A stretch of DNA of 64,000 nt from positions 1 through 64,000 of the forward strand of contig CAILAZ010000309.1 in NCBI GenBank assembly GCA_903832295.1, read 5' to 3'. Below the pieces are notes generated by a model. The model made no database searches, was not told the origin of the DNA, and was given only the letters and a program-made list of their open reading frames with translations. Origin of the DNA: an uncultured Acidobacteriota bacterium (GTDB taxonomy: Bacteria; Acidobacteriota; Terriglobia; Terriglobales; Acidobacteriaceae). The translations under genes were made by a program, and so were the position numbers. Below are positions 60,322 through 64,000 of this stretch, one piece after another (position 1 is the first letter of the stretch; each line of letters starts with the position of its first letter).

Positions 60322-62151
60322 GTGGCCACACCGAGCGGCGCTAACGAAAGACCGTCCAAGCCCAACTTACCTGCGAAATCCGAAAGCTGGGTCACCGTCA
60401 TCGTCCTCACGGTTGTTGCTGCGGGAGCAGCAGCCTGGTTGCTGAATACGAACCACGTCACCTCACCATGGCAGCAGAATTACGATCCCGTCGGACACTG
60501 GTTGCTCTCCGCGCTCGTTGCGGCGCTCCCTGTCATCGTGCTCCTTGGAAGCCTTGCTCTCGGACACGTCAAGGCGCACTATGCTGCCCTTGCGGGTCTG
60601 GCCACCGCGCTTTTGACCGCAATCCTGGGCTTCCACATGCCCGCGAGGCTGGCCCTTACCACTGCCGTTTACGGTGCAGGCTACGGGTTATTTCCCATTG
60701 GCTGGATCGTGCTCAACGTGATCTTCATGTATCAACTCACGGTTGAGTCCGGACGATTCAAGGTGCTCCAGCACAGCCTGACTGGCATCACCCAGGACCG
60801 CCGCCTCCAGTTGTTGTTGATCGCGTTCTGCTTCGGAGCCTTCTTCGAGGGCGCGGCAGGTTTTGGAACACCGGTCGCTGTCACCGCTGCCCTGCTCATC
60901 GGACTCGGCTTCAAACCGCTTCAAGCCTCCGGTCTTTCTCTCATCGCCAACACTGCCCCCGTTGCTTTCGGAGCTCTGGGCACCCCGATCATCGCACTTG
61001 CCAAAGTGACCGGATTCAGCGAAGTAGTACTCGCCGCCATGACCGGGCGCATCCTCGCTCCCTTCTGCATCATCGTTCCCTTCTGGCTGATCTGGGCATT
61101 CGTCGGATTCAAGGGGATGGTCGAGGTTTGGCCCGCAATCCTGGTGGCTGGAGTCTCATTCGCCGTGCCGCAGTTGCTGGTTTCCAATATGCACGGCCCA
61201 TGGTTGGTGAACGTGATCTCCGCCGTCATTTCTATGATCTGCCTTATCGGATTCCTGCTGGTCTGGCATCCAAAGAAAATCTGGACATTCGCGGATGAGA
61301 CCAGCAAGAGCGCCAGGGCGGACCACGGCTACAGCCGCGCCGATATCTCTCGTGCCTGGGTGCCATGGATCATTCTCAGCGTGATTGTATTCACCTGGGG
61401 AACACAGACCGGCAAGCTCTGGATGAATACACCAGAGAAAGTCATTCCTTCCACCTCAACATGGAATCCAAAGCCGAGCCAGATTACCAACCCGCAGTTT
61501 CCGGTCGCCGGACTTCACAACAATGTCGAGCGCGTCCCTCCCGTGGTGCTGAAGCCAACCAAAGAGCCTGCCGTATTCCAGCTCAACTGGGTGAGCGCAA
61601 CCGGAACGGGCATTCTGCTTTCGGCTGTTCTGTCAGGACTTGTGATGGGGGTATCCTTCAGCGGGATCTTCCGGATCTACCTGAACACAATCCACAAAGT
61701 GCGCTTCTCTCTCCTGACCATTGCTGCAATGCTTGCCGTCGGCATGCTGACCCGCTACAGCGGGCTGGATGCCACCATGGGGCTGGCGTTCGCCAAGACC
61801 GGGCAGTTCTATCCCTTCTTTGGCACCATGCTGGGCTGGCTTGGAGTGGCACTCACCGGCTCTGACACCTCTTCCAATGTGCTGTTCGGCAGTCTGCAGA
61901 AGATCTCCGCGCAGCAGGTGGGCGTCTCACCCATTCTGATGTCTGCCGCCAACAGCACCGGCGGAGTGATGGGCAAGATGATCGACGCCCAGAGTATCGT
62001 CGTGGCATCCACTGCAACCCAGTGGTACGGCCACGAGGGCGATATTCTGCGTTATGTATTTCTGCACAGCCTTGTACTGGCCGCGCTGGTCGGCGTTTAC
62101 GTCTATCTACTCGCCTACATTCCCCCTTTCACGCAGCTCGTAGTGCATTAA
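60322..62151 (+). CDS. lldP: L-lactate permease, second copy
   Basis: 609 residues from the GTG with a perfect AGGAGG four bases upstream; the track ATG at 60304 lies before that ribosome site. It is strikingly close to the 37.1-kb permease over its whole length: the same YDP-GHW-LS segment, AFCFGAFFEGAAGFGTPVAV, GSDTSSNVLFGSLQK and an identical FTQLVVH end. It differs mainly in the first 40 residues and a central loop. Third-position codon choice also differs: this copy uses more C-ending codons. It lies directly upstream of a D-lactate dehydrogenase and could serve D-lactate import. Confidence 0.93.
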   Translation: MATPSGANERPSKPNLPAKSESWVTVIVLTVVAAGAAAWLLNTNHVTSPWQQNYDPVGHWLLSALVAALPVIVLLGSLALGHVKAHYAALAGLATALLTAILGFHMPARLALTTAVYGAGYGLFPIGWIVLNVIFMYQLTVESGRFKVLQHSLTGITQDRRLQLLLIAFCFGAFFEGAAGFGTPVAVTAALLIGLGFKPLQASGLSLIANTAPVAFGALGTPIIALAKVTGFSEVVLAAMTGRILAPFCIIVPFWLIWAFVGFKGMVEVWPAILVAGVSFAVPQLLVSNMHGPWLVNVISAVISMICLIGFLLVWHPKKIWTFADETSKSARADHGYSRADISRAWVPWIILSVIVFTWGTQTGKLWMNTPEKVIPSTSTWNPKPSQITNPQFPVAGLHNNVERVPPVVLKPTKEPAVFQLNWVSATGTGILLSAVLSGLVMGVSFSGIFRIYLNTIHKVRFSLLTIAAMLAVGMLTRYSGLDATMGLAFAKTGQFYPFFGTMLGWLGVALTGSDTSSNVLFGSLQKISAQQVGVSPILMSAANSTGGVMGKMIDAQSIVVASTATQWYGHEGDILRYVFLHSLVLAALVGVYVYLLAYIPPFTQLVVH

Positions 62152-62163
62152 CCTGTTACACGG

Positions 62164-62189
62164 GGCGGCCATGATTCTTCCTGGCCGCC
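62164..62189 (+). other. Intercistronic hairpin between lldP copy 2 and dld
   Basis: GGCGGCCA and TGGCCGCC form an 8-bp stem around a 10-base loop, 12 bp after the permease stop. It occupies the same place as the hairpin after the first lldP, though the sequence differs. Confidence 0.6.
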
Positions 62190-62211
62190 TCATCTTTCCA
62201 GGAGCAATCAT

Positions 62212-64000
62212 ATGGCGGTAACTGCTGTGGCACGCCCTTCCTACTCACCTGAACAACTGAACACCATGCTGGCCCAGATTCTGGATGAGCGCCGCATCCT
62301 GATGCGCCCCATCGATCTCATCGCCTACGCTTCCGACGCCGGCTTCTACAGGCTCATCCCTAAAGCGGTAGTGCAGGCAGCCAGCGAGCAGGAAGTGGAG
62401 CGCCTCTTTCGTTTCAGCCATACTCATTCCATTCCCATCACTTTTCGGGCTGCGGGCACCAGCCTTTCCGGTCAGTCCATCTCCGATGGTTTGCTCGTCG
62501 AGGTCACGCGCAATTTCCGCGACCTCCAGGTGCTCGAGAACGGCCGTCGCATTCGCGTTCAACCAGGGGCGATTGGCACCAGCGCCAACCGCGCACTTCT
62601 CCCTTATGGAGTGAAGATCGGTCCGGACCCTGCGTCCATTGCGACCTGCACTCTCGGAGGAATTCTCTCCAACAATTCCAGCGGAATGTGTTGCGGCGTG
62701 GAGCAGAATGCCTACCACACCCTGGCTTCGCTCCGCTTCCTGCTGCCGTCGGGCACCTCCATTGACACCGCCGCCCCCGATGCCGACCAGCAATTCTTCG
62801 CGAAAGAACCCGCCCTCGCCCGCGGCGTTCTCGAGCTGAAGGCAAGAATTGAGCGCGACCCGGTTCTGGCCGAACGCGTGCGCCGCAAGTATCGAACCAA
62901 GAACACCACCGGGTATGGCATCAACGCCTTCCTGGATTTCGAGCGTGCTGTGGACATCTTTGCCCACCTGCTCATTGGTTCGGAAGGCACCCTGGCCTTC
63001 ATCTCCGAGGCGGTGCTCAATACCGTGCCGGAGCTTCCGGTAAAATACACCGGGCTGCTGCTCTTCCCTGATCTCTACGCCGCGTCCGAATCGATCGTTC
63101 CCCTGCGCCAGGCCGGAGCCAAGGCGCTGGAAATCATGGATCGGGCTTCCCTGCGTTCCGTTGAAAATCAAGCCGGTACTCCTCCAATCATCAAGACCTT
63201 GGCGGACGGCGCTGCCGGATTGCTCGTCGAGTTCCAGTCCGCATCAGAGTCTGGTCGCGCGGAGCTTGAGGCCCTCGCTGCTGAATCCACTTCGAGCCTT
63301 ATGCTGCTTGAACCCGCACAATTCACTCACTCGGCCGCCGCCCAGGCTGCGCTCTGGAAGATCCGTGCCGGCATGTTCCCTTCCGTTGGCTCGGTTCGCA
63401 AGAGCGGAACCACGGTCATCATCGAAGATGTTGCCTTCCCGATCGAGCACCTCGCCCCCGCGGCACAGGAGTTGAATGGACTCTTCCAACGCCACGAGTA
63501 TGACAACGCCATCATTTTCGGCCACGCTAAGGACGGGAATCTCCACTTTGTCATCACCCAGTCCTTCAACGATCAGCGTGCCATCGACCAGTACTCGCAC
63601 TTCATTGATGACGTCGTCGAACTGGTCGTCCATAGATTTGATGGTGCCCTCAAGGCCGAACACGGCACCGGGCGCAACATGGCTCCTTTCGTCGAGACCG
63701 AGTGGGGCGCGGAAGCCTACGAGATCATGCGTCAGGTCAAGTCGCTGGCCGATCCCACTGGTCTGCTCAATCCCGGCGTCATCATCAACTCCGACCCGCT
63801 GGCTCACCTGCACAACCTCAAGCAGTTGCCTACCGTCGAACCCGAAATCGACAAGTGCATCGAGTGTGGTTACTGCGAGCCGCGCTGTCCCAGCCGCGAT
63901 CTCACTCTCACTCCGCGCCAGCGCATCGTCGTGCGTCGCGAGATGACGCGCCAGCAACAACTCGGCGGCAGCGCAATGCTCACGCAGCTCGAGAGCGACT
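62212..64000 (+). CDS. D-lactate dehydrogenase, FAD and Fe-S type (3' end outside window)
   Basis: This frame is not in the track because it runs off the right edge. It starts at an ATG with AGGAG seven bases upstream. About 596 residues are visible: FAD-binding type 4 domain (FRAAGTSLSGQSISDG, GGILSNNSSGMCCGV, LLIGSEGTLAFI), the FAD-linked oxidase C domain with FGHAKDGNLHFVI, and the first [4Fe-4S] motif CIECGYCEPRCPSRD near residue 545. The order matches GlcD-GlcF-like D-lactate dehydrogenases, in which a second cluster and CCG domains follow. It oxidises D-lactate or glycolate. Its position after a lactate permease favours D-lactate. Confidence 0.9.
   Translation, partial: MAVTAVARPSYSPEQLNTMLAQILDERRILMRPIDLIAYASDAGFYRLIPKAVVQAASEQEVERLFRFSHTHSIPITFRAAGTSLSGQSISDGLLVEVTRNFRDLQVLENGRRIRVQPGAIGTSANRALLPYGVKIGPDPASIATCTLGGILSNNSSGMCCGVEQNAYHTLASLRFLLPSGTSIDTAAPDADQQFFAKEPALARGVLELKARIERDPVLAERVRRKYRTKNTTGYGINAFLDFERAVDIFAHLLIGSEGTLAFISEAVLNTVPELPVKYTGLLLFPDLYAASESIVPLRQAGAKALEIMDRASLRSVENQAGTPPIIKTLADGAAGLLVEFQSASESGRAELEALAAESTSSLMLLEPAQFTHSAAAQAALWKIRAGMFPSVGSVRKSGTTVIIEDVAFPIEHLAPAAQELNGLFQRHEYDNAIIFGHAKDGNLHFVITQSFNDQRAIDQYSHFIDDVVELVVHRFDGALKAEHGTGRNMAPFVETEWGAEAYEIMRQVKSLADPTGLLNPGVIINSDPLAHLHNLKQLPTVEPEIDKCIECGYCEPRCPSRDLTLTPRQRIVVRREMTRQQQLGGSAMLTQLESD

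Overview
The window is GC-rich chromosomal DNA, most likely from an acidobacterium (Acidobacteriota, Terriglobia-like). This is inference. It rests on the mix of very long DUF3857/transglutaminase-like/TPR proteins in tandem, an Oar-like TonB-dependent receptor with a carboxypeptidase-regulatory domain next to a PD40 propeller protein, and a secreted NHL/MBG repeat protein. The second half carries two kinds of hydrogenase plus D- and L-lactate oxidation genes, so the organism is probably able to ferment or live syntrophically without oxygen.

Layout. 1-5.5 kb: two tandem DUF3857 proteins (the first cut by the window edge). 5.7-13.1 kb: esterase, lipocalin, beta-CASP metallo-hydrolase, a degenerate M1-peptidase-like protein with rlmB, a LytTR response regulator and purS. 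13.2-15.1 kb: glmS. 15.2-24 kb: a sulfur/metal locus built around tRNA-Cys, with a TonB receptor and PD40 gene, a small zinc-ribbon protein, a Met/Cys-rich Csp-like copper protein and two trans-sulfuration-type PLP enzymes. 24-29 kb: one 1670-residue secreted repeat protein. 29.7-36.2 kb: an Ech/Hyf-type group 4 [NiFe] hydrogenase operon whose antiporter subunits are fused. 36.2-41.8 kb: a GntR regulator and an L-lactate operon (lldP, lutC, fused lutB-lutA). 41.8-45.6 kb: MFS transporter and pxpBCA. 45.7-55.1 kb: an [FeFe] hydrogenase regulon (hydE, hydG, aspA-like, hydF, GltD-like flavoprotein, hydA). 55.2-60.1 kb: EamA transporter, galE and two alpha/beta hydrolases. 60.3-64 kb: a second lactate permease followed by a D-lactate dehydrogenase that runs off the window.

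The most interesting element is a set of four leader-peptide attenuators at 19.7-23.9 kb. Each has a short Met/Cys-rich ORF, then an intrinsic-terminator-like hairpin, and in each I can find a competing antiterminator helix between the end of the leader ORF and the terminator. They precede the TonB receptor, tRNA-Cys itself, the zinc-ribbon protein and the metB-like operon. The geometry suggests Cys sensing for the first two and Met sensing for the PLP-enzyme operon. Copper sensing by the nascent peptide is an alternative.

Metabolic reading of the right half (inference): lactate is imported by LldP, oxidised by LutCBA (L) or Dld (D), and reducing power can leave as H2 through a GltD-linked [FeFe] enzyme and a proton-pumping [NiFe] enzyme. 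Two GTGA-N6-TCAC palindromes in the hydrogenase promoters suggest control by one CRP/FNR-type regulator.
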